From assembly GCA_036785705.1 (NCBI GenBank), contig JAWUZG010000056.1, positions 14,516,001 through 14,580,000 of the forward strand: DNA of 64,000 nucleotides. Direction: 5' to 3'. Source of the DNA: Acanthornis magna (Eukaryota; Chordata; Aves; Passeriformes; Acanthizidae). The position numbers and the translations under genes are program-made. The notes beneath the pieces are model-generated. The model was given only the letters and a program-made list of their open reading frames with translations, was not told the origin of the DNA and made no database searches. This document shows, one piece after another, positions 1 to 12,929 of the stretch (its first letter is position 1; each line of letters opens with the position of its first letter).

Positions 1-2746
1 CAAGCCATCAGTTACTATATATGTCACAATCATTTTAAGATAGAAGAGCAAGGCTTCATATTCATGTAACAGAGAGTTTGCCAAATGTATTTATTTTTTA
101 AATTTTTTTTAATTGATGTATGTGTGTATTAGGGTAGGAGGTTTGAGGATGGATGTGACATACATGCCTTGGAAAAAGAAAGGAGTTTAAAATTTAAAAA
201 TACACATCAGTGTAGCTGGGTGATGCATTTTATAAATCACAGTCTTGATTTAACAGTCTCTCTAGTGTGGACAAGTAAGAAACATGGGTTTGCTCACACA
301 AAAACATTGCATCCTGGTTCCAGAAAAGTCAGTGAGAATTTTGCCATTAACTTTAAGTGGAACTAAAGCCTCACCTCAGAGCTTTTAATCAAAAAGTGTG
401 AGCTAGCGTGTTCAAACAATGCCTTCGGATCCCAGTCAAGGCAAAGTCTCAGACTCTGGCAGGAAAGAAGGCTCTTATTCAAAAGCTTTTCATGCAATCT
501 CCTGGTTACAGAGAGACGGCTGCAAGCCCCAGTTCTGACCTTCTGGGCTGCTGGTCACTCACAGCATTTCCCCTCAGCAACACCAAGTTTTTGGTTTGTC
601 CTGCAGTGGCCTTGGAATAAAAGAGAACATCTGCATGAACCAGAAGCTTGGTTACTGTCATTATTCCTCCTTCCTAGGAAAAATCTTTTTCTGCACCACC
701 TTCCAACTTGTGTAAAATTCAGCAACAAATTTCTTCTCTCTGCTGCAAAGGTTACACTCGCTGTGGGTGTCTCTACAAGTTCACTTATCTTTATCTGGAC
801 TCGCTTGATATACAAGCCCTGATGGTTATCCTTGAGATGACCCTATTTTGTCCAGATAGGTGCCTCTGCTTATCTGTAAACCATCTAATAAGAATCCCAT
901 CATCACATACTAGATCAGCAAATGATTTATACTTCAAATCTTTGCCATTCATTGTAAATAAAGAAATAAAACAAGCATTTAGGGGAATACAGTAAGTAGA
1001 CTAGGAGAATATTTGGTCTCAGCATCGTCAAAAAGAGTTTGTGGGCATAAACATAAGAAAGAGAATGAAAATCTCGGAGTTCAGTGGACTGGAGGTTATT
1101 TTCTGGTAGCCTGACTTTGAAATCTTAGTAGAAATGAATTTTCTCAAGGCTCATTATCCCTCCAGGGGCATTTTATCACTTTATAAAATCTTCAGATGAT
1201 CCAGTAGCATTTGTTTTCCTGGGACTGGTTTGGTCTGTGCTGGGTCCAGCCCATGATGTAATTTCGAAACTGCATACAGCCCTAATGGAGAGAGAATCCA
1301 CAAAAGTACCCACAACATTTCCGTACACATAACTCACAATTTAGATCAAGACAGGAAATGTTTTTTCCATTCCATGTGTAAATATGACATTTAAAGAAAA
1401 CTTTCCTATCTCAAGTCAAGACTAAAAGGTTAAATATCCAATATTTTTAGACACCAAAATTCCACACATTCACCAAGGAGAAGAGGATTTAATTTCTTCT
1501 CTAATTCTGTATTTTCTTTCACATAAGTTTCCCTTAAGTTAACTTCACTTACATTGCAAACAAAACAACAGAGTTTGTTCCAGGCAATGGAAGAATTTTT
1601 AGAAAGTATTGAAGCGGAGCAGTTTACCCGTTTCATCAACCCCTTTTTTGAACAATTTGGCATCTCAGGGAAGGAGCACTGTTCATTGGGAGAGGATTTG
1701 CTGACAAACCTCCTCTGATAACAAACCTCATTTGCCTGCACTGCAGATACATGATTTAAGTTCAGAAACACCTCTAAGTATATTTGCTGCTTTATGCACA
1801 TCTCTGAATACGCATGAGCCTGTGGGGAATTCATGAAAAATGGGTACATTTGTCCTGGGTGACCCCCTGTGGCATGACACAAGGCAGAATGACAGTAACT
1901 TGTGGTGAAAATGTAATTTCTGAGCATGGCCTGATTCTACAGATCTGCTCCTTCAGACAGTGCAGTAAGGCACAACTTTGAGAATGTCCCCAACTCAGTG
2001 GACAAAATGCAACAGATCAGCTCCATGTAACTGTTTAAAACAGCTGAGATCCAGATCCTGTGGGCTCTCCCCACATCAAAAGTCAGTCTTTGGAAATCAG
2101 AATCTTCCCATCAGTGTATTTTCTTACCATAACATGGTTTCAAGCTCGTTTCCTGCTTTTTTCTCCGTTGCAATACAGTCCCCAAGGTCTGATTTATTTA
2201 TTTTGCCCAAATCTCATGCCTAGACCACTTTTATTAACTCAAAAACCATTAAATTAGATTGAACAAAGCTGCTAAGGAATGACAAACCTTTTTCCCCTAC
2301 AGATTAAATAACACTTATGGGAAAATAAAAGCTGCAAGTATTTCAAGTTTCCAAATTTTTTCAGAATTCTGTAGTTTTCTCCCATCTACATTTACTTACC
2401 CTCTTTTAGATTTCTAACCTCAGTTACTAACACACTACGCAAATAGCAGGGGTCAAGGTTGAGGGCAGAAGCCTAACAGGTGAAAGGTTGAATAACTTGA
2501 AAGTCAGAAAGTGCACTTTTCAAGGAAGGAGTTTAACAGGTTTAGGACTTCTCAAACACTCACAAGCTGTTGTTCTCTACTTACTTGGCCAGGTCAATGC
2601 TGACATCACGGTTTTGATGGTCACATGCTTTTTATTTCATTGGCTTTCTACACTATCTGTCTAATTTTGTCCTTGCCCTTGGAAACCTTGATCTTTTTAC
2701 TGAGGCATGTCACTTTTCTCATGCCTTCCTTCGCTGTTTGTCCTTC
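1..2746. other. Non-coding DNA, no recognisable gene
   Basis: This is unique-looking, AT-rich sequence with stop codons in all frames. An A/T-rich patch lies near 88-118. The longest open frame, on the minus strand at 1430-1927, encodes cysteine- and asparagine-rich text with no recognisable domain and no splice-site support, so I read it as chance. No repeat family is identifiable here. Confidence 0.6.
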
Positions 2747-2801
2747 TTTTTTTTTTTCTTTTTTTTTTTCTTTTTTTTTTTGTTTGTTTGTTTGTTTTTT
2801 T
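2747..2801. repeat. T-rich low-complexity tract with (TTTG)n
   Basis: The tract is a run of T interrupted by single C residues, passing into about four TTTG units and then more T. On the minus strand it reads as an A-rich tail, so it could mark an old retroposed 3' end. No retroposon body is recognisable on its right side, so simple repeat is the safe call. Confidence 0.85.
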
Positions 2802-5490
2802 AGGGGTTGGGTTTTCCCCCTCTTTTTGCCTTTGCCTTTTATATATGTGTGAATGCTAAAAGAGTTAGTATTGAAGGTTATGTAGTATCTAGAATAATGT
2901 GCCACTGTTCACCTGTGCTGGGAGAAGCTACACTAAGGCAAACCATGTTGTTTTTTCAAATCTGTTCTGAGTCCTTGAAAAAAAATTTTTCCTTAGCTTC
3001 ATAATTTAGATATTTTTTCAATCTGATTGCACTAGAAAAAATAAAGCAAATTTTCCCAGTTTGGATATGTCAACTGTGAGAAAATTCTATAACTTCCTGT
3101 CTAAACAAGGAGTTGTTTTGTCCTCTCTGTGGGCTTTGTCTTTGTTGTTTGCTTCCTTCCATTTGTTAATAAAATGGGGGGAAAAAAAGATGAATTCCAG
3201 CTATAAAGGACAGAGAAAGTCCTGAATTATTTTTATATCTATTATAGATACTGCATCTGACCTAGATAATTGTTTAGGGTTTTTTATTCAACGTTATGGA
3301 TTTTAGGGAATTACACAAAAAAATACCTGAATTCAAAGTTAAGGCAGCAGAAGCTAAAATACAGAAAGTTTCCCAGAAGCATAATAAAGTTGGGAAAAGC
3401 TGGTTCCATACATATCAGCAGGATTGGGGCAGGTATTTTATCTCCCAGGACCAGGACTATTACTGTTGAAGACCTTTGCCAGAAAGGAAGGAGCAGTGAA
3501 GCAGCAGTGACTGAAGACAGACAGGTACTGAGGCAAGGTTGCTTGAAGTTGCTTTTGTTTCCAAGATATCCAAGGAAAATTTCCATGTGCAGGAGTCCCT
3601 CTTTCATGTTGTTTTCCCCTATGGCATGCTCCCTGCCTAGAAATCATATTTCAACTCCAGTGAGGAATGGAGACAATCTGGCCATTGCTACCAGAAGCAA
3701 ATGGTGTTTAAAGCTAATGACCAAGTCAAAAATCTCCTACGTGAAATCCAGAGCTTATTCCCAGCAAGAAACTAGCAAGAGACCAAATGGACGCATGAGG
3801 CCGAGCACACCCTGTGCTTGACCCCTGGAAAACTGTCAAGGGACGTCAAAGACGAAGAATGCCAAGCATCTAGCAAACAGTCACTGGAGCCTCAGCTCTC
3901 TTGCAGTGAATGCTCACAGGAATTTTGATCCTGCCTTTGCTAACAAGCCAGTTCTGGGCCTTTTCTGCAGGAGAATTGGGTCTCTTCCGTCAGAAAGGTG
4001 CTTTGCTGAGAAGGTCTCATGGATTGTTGGGATCACCCTCCAGTCCTAGATGGAAGCTCAAGTTGTCATCTGGGAAATCTCGACACAGCTGAGAAAGATA
4101 ACTTGTCGTTTCCCCCCTCCAGTTAATTGCTAAAGTTTTCTTTTTGCAGTAGCTGGAAAGCAAACATTCACAGAACAAGGGAACTTCCTTGTGCCACAGA
4201 ACAACATTACCACAGAGGAACAGCGGCTTAAGCTGCGCTTCCCCGTGTTCAGGATATGTACTTTGACCATAGGCCATTCATCATGCGCTCAGCTACTGCT
4301 GGTGGTTAGACCACAGACATCCAATTGCTCAGAATTAGCTCCATGACATTCTCTGGTTAAGTCAGTGCACATGGCAAAATACATCATATACTTATGGTTA
4401 AACTTTAAATGCGACTCTCAAAAAGTCCTTCCAGCAGGACTCTGTAGAGCTGTCTCCTGCAGTCAACCACCAACTCGTCCTCTGAGAATGGCTGTTTCCA
4501 GTGACTTTCTTCCTGGGCTGGTAGAATTAGAAATGTAAGCACCTGAGAGAGTGAGAGGAGTAGTCCTGGGCCTGATGGAAATGTAAGGACTGAGAGCTGC
4601 GATCATGTTACTGCACAGACAGCATGTGTTGTTTTGACTGATCCTGGAGTGGAAAGGCCACATACAGTTAGGCTACCAAAGGGCCACATACATTTCAGCT
4701 ACCTTTGATCCACCAGGAAAGTCAAAGCTGGACATCACAAACACCAGAAACTTCCTTCAAGGCTTTGGGAAACAGCTCCACTACAGTAAAGACAGATGAA
4801 TATAAAGCTGTGTTTTTATTGACGCTGCAAACAAACACTACTGTGGCCATGGGGTATCTTCCAAACGTGCAGAGAAGTCCGTGCACTCACTTCTGAGCCC
4901 CTTTGCATTGGCTGCAGTTGTTTCCTGAGCCGTAATCCCTCTCATAACAGGGAAACCCTCATCCCAACCTCTCTGTATGAAACCACCCCAAGACACACTT
5001 TGTGTTCCAGGAAAACTGGTCTCCAGTCAGATGGCAGACTGAAATCCAAGTTTTCAGTGTAACCACAGTTTGGTGAGGATCTGTGCGTACAATTATAATT
5101 TTAAAAAACCACAATGATACTAATATACCCAGCACCCTGTAGGGAAATGAAATACGGCTTCTAAGATAAACAATGCATGGAGCAAAAAGCAAAGGAGAGG
5201 GCACGGAACGGGGCAAAAAAAATGAACATTTTAGGTTTCACATTCACTTGATCTTAAAGACATGGTTCAGCCCTGGTGAAGTGAACTACATTCACCCAAA
5301 TGAAAATGTGTCCAAGAGAGTTGTTTGTTTTGGGTTTTTTTTAATTCCTTAAATGACTAAAATTATCTCTTATGCTGCAAAGAGTCAATAAAAGTCACAT
5401 TCATGTTTTTTCAATTTCACCCAAGTATAAATATTCATTGCTCTGTCTTCTTTCTGTTAAGTGAAATTTCAGGTATGTGAAATTACCTTG
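2802..5490. other. Non-coding DNA
   Basis: No gene or interspersed repeat is recognised. A 183-codon frame at 3270-3821 starts at a TTG, is rich in Lys/Arg/Ser, and resembles no known protein. A polypyrimidine stretch followed by CAG near 4137-4149 looks like a splice acceptor but leads into no recognisable exon. Apart from the small tandem duplication at 4656-4707 I see no structure. Confidence 0.55.
4656..4707. repeat. Imperfect 26-bp tandem duplication
   Basis: Two adjacent 26-bp units both begin GGCCACATACA and share GCTACC near the same internal position. By eye about 20 of 26 positions agree. It is a local duplication of two copies and not part of a longer satellite. Confidence 0.7.
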
Positions 5491-5499
5491 CCTCACAAC

Positions 5500-5720
5500 G
5501 TTCCCTTACTTTCACAACACTAATTATAAGTAATTACTTGTGCTGTTCCTTTAAGAATAAGAACATTACCAGCCAGCCCACCTCAGGGAATAAATATGCA
5601 TCTCACTTTGATGAAATTTGCACACAATACAGGTCAGGTAGTTAATGAAGCCATAAACCATAATATGTCTGAGGCACTAAACATCACCTTATTCATTTGG
5701 CCTTGGTGTTTAAGAGAGCA
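5500..5720. promoter_or_regulatory. Candidate conserved regulatory block
   Basis: The block is repeat-free. Two TAATTA homeodomain cores at 5521-5526 and 5531-5536 lie exactly 10 bp apart, one helical turn. A POU/octamer-like TATGCAT follows at 5595-5601, and other AT-rich motifs surround them. Homeodomain factors bind TAATTA, but such cores are common in AT-rich DNA. Cross-species alignment is not available here. Confidence 0.25.
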
Positions 5721-6345
5721 AGAGATGTTTATTGCCATGAGACACCCTCCTCGCCTTTAGGATCACCATTCATAGCCAGCTCTTTGTAAATAAACATATA
5801 ACCTTTGCAATGGTAATTTAAGACTGTGCAGTAAAGAAGATGCAGTGAGTGCATGGAGAGTGGAAGAGAAGATAAAAAACCTCATGAATAAAGTCGGAGG
5901 CTGCAGGCTAAGGTGTTTATTAAGTCCCAAGCTGTTTTTTTCCTCCACTTTTCCTCTCTACTGAAATAAAAACAATGATGGCTATGATGCTCTAAAATTA
6001 GAGCACATTTGTCGTTTTTAAAAGCAGCTAACAACTGAACTTCAACTGTGCAAGAGCATAATAGGTGTAGAAAATAGATCTGCCCCAGGCCTAGCCTCTT
6101 CTGTTGTGTAATCAACCAGTAAGAAAGCAGGAGATCGGACCAGATAATGTCAGTTTTCCACTTCAGAGTGGTGAAGGTATAAAAGGTATACATTAAAATG
6201 CATCAATGAAATGCTGCAGTCCATCAGACTGACTTCCTGGGACAGAGAGAGTTCACTTTCCAGCCACGGTGCCATGTCTTTAGCATGTGTCACCAAAAAA
6301 AAAACAACCAAACTACATTAAAATGAATAAAACCCTACATCATAA
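5721..6345. other. Non-coding DNA
   Basis: This stretch is AT-rich and unique-looking. Small minus-strand open frames around 5763-6193 overlap one another in different phases and have no recognisable product. Nothing else is supported. Confidence 0.55.
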
Positions 6346-6349
6346 AAAG

Positions 6350-6545
6350 ACGTTGCATTTCAACCCCAGGATGTCAAAGTGTTTTGCAAGGAGGCATGAA
6401 TTAAACCTTCCAGCGTCCTGAAAGGTAGTGAAAGAAGATAACCCTGTCTGGTTTATGGTAAGGAAATCAACACACGGGGCCCTGACCAAGGGCACGTAGC
6501 AAGTGTGAGACAGATAATAGATCTGATCTCTGCTCCTGTGCTTAC
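6350..6545 (+). repeat. Ancient L3/MIR-type repeat fragment
   Basis: The order of words matches the shared tail of old amniote L3/MIR-like elements: a segment like 'cattt...ccccagg...caaagtgttttgcaa', then 'cgtcctgaaaggtag', a run resembling 'aacc...gtaaggaaa', and finally GACCAAGGGCACGTAGCAAGT, which parallels the usual 'gcccaaggtcacacagcaagt'. Divergence is high. The family name is from memory of consensus wording and was not searched. Confidence 0.55.
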
Positions 6546-7849
6546 TGCTTCTTTTTCTTACTCTGAAAAATGCTGTCATAGTTTGTTTAAAAATTCTTAT
6601 AATTCTTATTAATCACTCTCTATTACTTCTACAGCAGAATCACACATCAGAGAGGTTCAGAAAGTACTGCAAATCACCTGTTTTACCTGTGACCACCAAA
6701 TCATGATGAAATCACACATCTCTAGGTCTTGCTAAACACTGCAAAGAACATGGGTGATCCTTTAACTTCACAAACAGCACAAATACCGACCCCATCATTG
6801 TCTTGCCTGAAAAAGTTCATGCAAACACAGTTCGTGACTCTTAATTACCTGTTTCTGTCTGTGGGGGAAGGACTTTTTGATCCGTGGAGATGTTCAGCAG
6901 TATGATGGTGTGAATTCTTCAGTGCAATCAACTTGTTGAATCACAGCAGCTTTCAAGCAAACTTTATTTCACCCAATTAATTTATTTGTGACAACTTTGA
7001 GAAAGCTCAAGGCTATTCTACTTGTCTCTGGTTGGCATAGGACCCTAAGCTGCCTTGAGAATCAGCCAATGGCAAATACCAGGAACAGGATGTGATCCCT
7101 TTCCCCTTCACCTCTGTGCACTGTGCTCAGCGAGGTCTGTCACCATTGTCACTTCAACAGCTCATGGTCAAGAGAATGCCACACCACGGCATAAGTGACA
7201 TGCAGAAAAATCAATTACTACTTTGCATTGGGATCCCAGAGTAAATAGCTGAGTTGTTCTGGTGAATGTCATCTCATCCCTTTCAAATATTCACATGGTT
7301 TTGTACCTCCAGAGGACTTCTACACCGCTAGGCATCCAGAGCAGGCAGAGTCTGAGGGTTAGAGCATGAACCTGCCCTGCTGGGTCTGGCTGCTAACAAG
7401 GAAAGTGGATAGATCCAATAATAAATATGCTATAATGACATAATAAAAGTTTGGGAAATTGCAGGAGTCATGTTTCTCATTCAGAAGCAAACTTAAAATA
7501 AACTTGAAAGCCTGCAAACATCACAATTTTTGTCTGATGAAAAAGTCCCGACTGAGCAGCCCAGTGAAATGACTTTGCAGGAGTATATGAAAGACATACC
7601 ACAGGCAAATTGAGATACAAAGTTTGAGTTTTTGATCCCAGAGAGAGAGAATAATGTGTCCCTCCATTTATCCATGAACTCTGCAGCTGGCAGGGGCTGA
7701 GTTCTGTTAGTAATTACTGTGAACAGATGAGGGAAGATTTTTTTTTTCCCCTTTTATTTTGACCTGCAGTTAAAGAAAATTTGCTTGTTTTATTTTAGGT
7801 TTAAAAATGATGAGGCAGCATCAACCTGTGTTTCACCCCAGAGCTGTTG

Positions 7850-7903
7850 ATTTTCCCCTGTCTTCTCCCCCTCCCTTCCTTTCTTCCTCCCCTCCACCCC
7901 CCA
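7850..7903. repeat. Polypyrimidine tract
   Basis: About 50 bases of nearly pure C/T end in a CAG. Such tracts can adopt triplex-type structures or act as a splice-acceptor pyrimidine tract, but the sequence after the CAG is AT-rich and shows no recognisable exon. Confidence 0.75.
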
Positions 7904-10529
7904 GCATCTTAATTTATTTCAGACTATGAGTGTGCAGATTCCCAATTTAGTGGGAACAGTTTGCTGCCAAGGCCCTTCAGGGGCTTTCTCTGCAGTTTAT
8001 TTTCTTAACTACAAGCTTCAGGTTGTTTTGTGTGTGCGAGTGGTGGGGAAGGAAGGAGGGGACTGCATTCCTTCCTCCAAATTTACAACATGAAAAGTTT
8101 GGATTTGCTTTTAGCCAAAGTAAGTTTTGTCCTTCCTTGTCCTGCTCTGTATTTTGTTGTTCTCTTCCTTCAGCAAACACCCAGCTGGCAGCCTCAGTGA
8201 CTCACGGAGGAAAAGTATTAGACACATTTCTTGCTGAAATAATTATTTACCTCTGCTCCCTCTTTTTCCCTGTGTGAAATAACTGCTCACAGAAGGGTGA
8301 CAGAGACAACCACCACCTTTTGTACAGCTTCACTGGAAATATCTCTGCTGAGATGAACTTCTTTTCCAAGATGGGATATGATGGGAGACCTGCCTGAATC
8401 CTTCCTTAGTAGGTGGGACCTCAGGTGTACCTAAAGCAGCATCCTGGAACTGCACAAACAACTTTGATTTTAGCAGCAAAACCAGCAAAATATCAATTTT
8501 CTTGAGGACCTGATGAGCCACCAAGCTATTGAATGTGTTGACCTCCTTTTTTCCTAAAGGGAATTTTGTCAGGGCAAAAATAATGATGAATTAGCCAGTC
8601 AGCCAGGATATCTGAATGACATGGGGTGGCCCAGGGAAAGACCCCAAGTGCCCAGGTGGTCCCCACAGTGTCCCATGGCAGTGTCCCGTGCTGCCAGAGC
8701 CTGGCCAGCAGCGGTGGCACCCAGCACGATCACCCCATGAGCCCCAAGGGTTTCCCAGGTGGAAGCACAAGAGGCCTTGCCTTGCTCCTTTTAAAACCAA
8801 GTTTTAAAATAATGTTGGTTGCTGTTCAAATGGGAGTAAAGCCAAAAGGATAACAAAAACCAAACCTGTTTCCTGCAAAGTGGGAAGCCTGTGCTGTAGC
8901 AGTGTGCTGCCTTCCAGCCAGGGGACAGCCCTGGAGAGGGACAAAAGGTGCCCTTGGTGATGGTCCCCACTCAGAGCTGCTCCCTGCTCCAGCAAGCAAA
9001 GGAGAAGCTCACACAGCCTTTTCTCCTTGAATCACCTTCTCTATCCCACCCCGACAGGAATTTTCTCGGATTTACTCTGTTTCTGGGATCTCCAGTGGCA
9101 CAGCCCTTCCAAAAGGGACATGGAAAAGGTGAAAAGTGAAGGAGTCTGTCGCAATAACTGATAGAGCTCCAATGCCATACAGGTATCAAACATTTTACCC
9201 AAACTCATATCAAACTTTAGAGGAATACACATTTGTAATTTCAAGATGTTGAACAATTAGAAATGAGGAGTAAGCACAGGAAACCCCAGCATGTTATCAA
9301 CAGTCTTTGAGCAATAATAACAGAAAGTTCATTTCATGGAGGAAATTATTTAATACAAACTATTCGCTCAACCCCAAACACAGGACAGCAATGTAAGAGG
9401 AATATGAAAGTAGCTTTATTTTTACAAAAAAATAATCCTGAGCAGGTTTTCTTTAGGGAGAGCAAAGCTTCCCTCCCATTAGCCCACTTCCTGCAATTCC
9501 ACAGTGCGATTGTGTGTTGGGAATATACCCAAATTTATTTTTATGCAGATTACAGTGGTCTCATATTTCCTTAATACAGTTTCATAGCTGATTTCCTTTA
9601 CCCATGTTAACCCAAAACTGTTTAACATATGCCTCACAACCAGCCATTGTCAGTCTAGGGTTAGCTGACGGACTCTTTCTGGTTTGTTTTAGGGGGGAAC
9701 TCGGGGTAGTGCTTGTTGCAGGAAGTTTTTGTCATGCTGTTTCAACTGATGAACTTTAAATTTATATAGAGTATTTCTCACATTCCCAGAGATTTCCACA
9801 CATGGCAGTTTTTTACTCGTCCCTTTCCTCCTTTTATTTAGTTACCACCTGGTGCTTGTCCAGTGCTCCAGGTGATTGCAAGGGGTCTGCTTTCTTCTTT
9901 TCATGGTTACAAATAAACAATGAGTTTAATATAAAAAGGGTTTTTGTAGGACTGATCCGGAACACACAGGTGAGGGGGACTTTCAGCATCTGGTCACTGT
10001 GCTGGTCCAAGCCATTCCTGGAGGTAACTCCTCAATTCCATAGGATCACACGAGGAGGGGGAGAGGTGATCACAAATGGCAGTGAGATGTGCGTCACCCA
10101 CGGCAAACCACCTCTCCTTCAAGCGCAGCAGCATCACCTCTCTCAGACTGAGTCTGCCACTGTGGCAATAGATCCTACGTGATCTGCTCTCCATCGCCTC
10201 AGGGGAAGAAAAATAAGAGAGGCTGCTTCAGAGGGAAGAGAAGACAGACAGCAGATCACGCTGAGAAAGGGAAAATTCTAGCCCAGAAGAATGGAGGGAC
10301 CAGATCAAACAGAGAGGAAAAAAAACCCTCATGTGCCATCTGCAAGTCCTTTGTGGTCAAGTCATGGAACAGTGGGACACAAAACAGGAGATGAGAGAGA
10401 GATATTTCTGCATTTGTTCTCCTCCTTCTAGCGCAATGTATATTGGATCAGTTCACCCAGTTTTTCTAACTCAGGGAACAGATGGTGTCATATTTGAATA
10501 TAAAATGAGTTTTCATTTGCTTTGCCATT

Positions 10530-10571
10530 AAAAAAAAAAAAAAAAACAACACAAACAAACAAGAAAAAAAA
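10530..10571. repeat. A-rich low-complexity tract
   Basis: A run of 17 A residues is followed by ACAAC/AAAC units and a second A-run. It could be the decayed tail of a plus-strand retroposon, but no body is recognisable upstream. Confidence 0.8.
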
Positions 10572-12389
10572 GAGCTCACCCAAAAGTGATGCTATAGTTT
10601 TTTTACAGACCTATGGTCTCAGTTACAAGCTGAGCTTATTTCAGTTCCCGGATCTAATTTGTGGTCTATTATGGTCCTTTTATGCCTGCAGATGTACAAA
10701 ATGAAAAAAAGTCCCTTCTACAAATGGAAATACTTTTCTACTTAGACAATGTTCATGTTTTGGGGAAAAGTGAAAAACTGTTTAACCACATTTGGCAGCA
10801 AAATTCCAACTGTACAAGCACAGAGTTTGCTGTTGTTGCTCTGTGCTGTGTAGCTTTGAATTCAATTAGAATTCAAACCCACTCATTTTTTAAGGTTCTG
10901 TTATGTTACTGGAAACAGCTTCTGAAACAAATACTTTTCTCATGGTTCCTCTTGTCAGGACCTGCGAGAAGGACTAAGAAAACACAAGAGAGAAGCTCTT
11001 CCTATGACAATCCCAGGACAAAGATGAAGAAACCGGATTAAACAACACAGGATTTAAGAGATGGATGTCTGTGGCTTCTGTTCATCTTTTCTGAGGCATG
11101 AGTTTCATCCCTGTAGATTAAACCCTCCAGTTGTATGCCAGTGAGACTTCCTAATGTCGTCATGGGAATCAGCGGAGTTAGTCAGACACAAAAGTAAGCT
11201 CATGTAGCAGCAGAGGAAGCCAACAGGTCAGATGAACAATCAAGACCTTTTTCTGAGTCTATCTGCAGTCTTTCACTTGCATCACTTTTCCCCTGCTATG
11301 ATGCTTATAAAAGTTTTGGGCTGCTTGCAGGTGCCAAAATATTCTCAGAATAAATTTACGCTGAATTTGAGACAAGCTGACTGAAGACCTCTCCTGAGTC
11401 CCTTATTTTCTCAAATTCCACAATTACGATGTTATTGCAAGTAGAGCCTTTTTTTCCTCTTTAATTTACACTCTGCTGGCTTAGATATTACCCTCCAGCA
11501 CATCTATAAAAGACCTTGGCTGCTGAGGTGGGGCAGGAATTGAGTGGTTTAGGATTTGGTAAAGGGATTAAGGAGTCTTTCATTTCTAGGTCACTAGTTC
11601 AAGACTGTCATGACTGTAGGCTGTCTACTGACCTGTGTTAAATATATTGGTGGATGTCGCTTATTCCCTATCAAAAAAATCACCACCACATTTGGCATTG
11701 ATTTGACTTTATAACAGAGTAGGTTTGGTATGCATTAATCAGAAGTGGGAGCATGTTGGAAAGCTCAGATCAGGATGTGAAATCTCCCAAGGTTTGAGAA
11801 TGGATGTGTTTGGGGTTCTGGTTTGACTTCTCCAAGCAAAAAGTCAAGCAGTGAAATGTGGGTTTCAAATTGTCTAGTAATTTAGAGTTGTTAAGAACCA
11901 AGTCCTACTTTTAATTTTAGCTCTGCTGTTTTCTTATGAAAAGCAGTTTCTTTCCCTACTTCCCACCTGTCAAACTGCAGAAAGGCTCACAGTAAAATAC
12001 CTTTTTTCTTATTTAGCTTCCAGAGATCCCTGAAGACAGAAAGAAAGGAAAACACAGAAATTAGGAGATTATTAATCTCTCAGTGGTACAAGGGAACTGT
12101 TATCACTTCTGGTATGTCTTGGCTAAACATTGGAAGAAATACTGGAATTTTGAAGCCTTAAGTTCATCCAAATTAAAAAATGGAACTGTATTCCCAAACA
12201 AATTAAAATATTACACTTTCAAATCGGTTTTCTGCTACACCTTAGAGGGGAAGCTCCCCTACTTTCTCTTTTTCTCATACAGACTCACACTCTTCAACAG
12301 GCTCTTTGACCTTAATGAGATGTTATTTGCTGATTTGGAGTCTCAGTCCCAGCAGTGAGTTCATAATAAGAGTCAGCTGAAGAAAGGCT

Positions 12390-12680
12390 CTTTCCCTACC
12401 TTCCAACAATTGCACATTTTAAAGCATCAAGCTACACATTGCTTCTGCCAGCTCACAGAAAGATGTCAAATTGAGTAAAAATTCAAAAAGCAGAAAGCTC
12501 ATTGAAAGTAAACTCAGATAAAATGTTAAAATGCAGCATTATCTCTGGTTGGGAGGCAGCTTTCATAAATGGCACTGAAAAACAATCAAATTAGAAGATA
12601 AATACAACCTGGAAACAGCAGGAGAAGTTATGTGGGACATAAATCTACTTGTGATACTTTTAATTAAAACTGGATGTGAT
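12390..12680. promoter_or_regulatory. Candidate conserved regulatory block
   Basis: The block is repeat-free and lacks long open frames. It contains a C/EBP- or POU-like ATTGCAC near 12409 and a perfect 12-bp palindrome, TTTTAATTAAAA, at 12658-12669 that embeds a homeodomain core. The call rests on motif density and the absence of repeats only. Confidence 0.22.
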
Positions 12681-12836
12681 ACAGTGCTCAATATGATATT
12701 TCCTTCATTCCCGTTTATTATTGGGATTATATTTGTGTATTCTGCTCAGTTGTAGGCCTGCACCATCAAGTCCAAGGGAGTTCAGAAGCAGTTAGCCCAA
12801 AACAAAGGCTTAAAGGAGGCAGGCAAGCAGAAAAGA

Positions 12837-12929
12837 TTGGGGGAAGGGGAAGTAAAAAGAAAGAAAAAAGAAGAAAAAAAAAGTGAAAAAAAAAAGAAAG
12901 AAAAAAGCAAAAAGAAAAGAGAAAAAAAT
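12837..12929. repeat. Purine-rich (A/G) low-complexity tract
   Basis: About 90 bases are almost pure A and G, mostly AAAG/AAAAAG units. The reverse strand gives Phe/Leu/Ser-rich open frames, which are translation artefacts of this tract. Confidence 0.9.

Larger units (their letters stand above)
6546..12380. other. Non-coding DNA
   Basis: No exon or young transposon is recognised. A moderately GC-rich patch at 8616-8790 holds overlapping short open frames on both strands, as expected where stops are depleted. A perfect AP-1 consensus TGACTCA sits at 8198-8204, just after a pyrimidine-rich CAG at 8163. Around 10935-10960 there is a pyrimidine-rich stretch ending in CAG (see findings). Small tracts at 7850-7903 and 10530-10571 are listed separately. 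Confidence 0.55.

Noticed and set aside
1430..1927. 165-codon minus-strand open frame
   Set aside because: Composition and text give no family resemblance, with no flanking splice signals. Read as chance.
2747..2905. Minus-strand Lys-rich open frame (2648-2905)
   Set aside because: It is produced by translating the T-rich simple repeat in reverse.
3270..3821. 183-codon plus-strand open frame
   Set aside because: It begins at TTG, has no recognisable domain or splice context, and its length is within what a 64-kb AT-rich window can give by chance.
7340..7400. Possible tRNA-like head of a MIR-type SINE ('gagggttagagcatgaacctg')
   Set aside because: Only about 20 bases resemble the consensus, and nothing downstream continues it.
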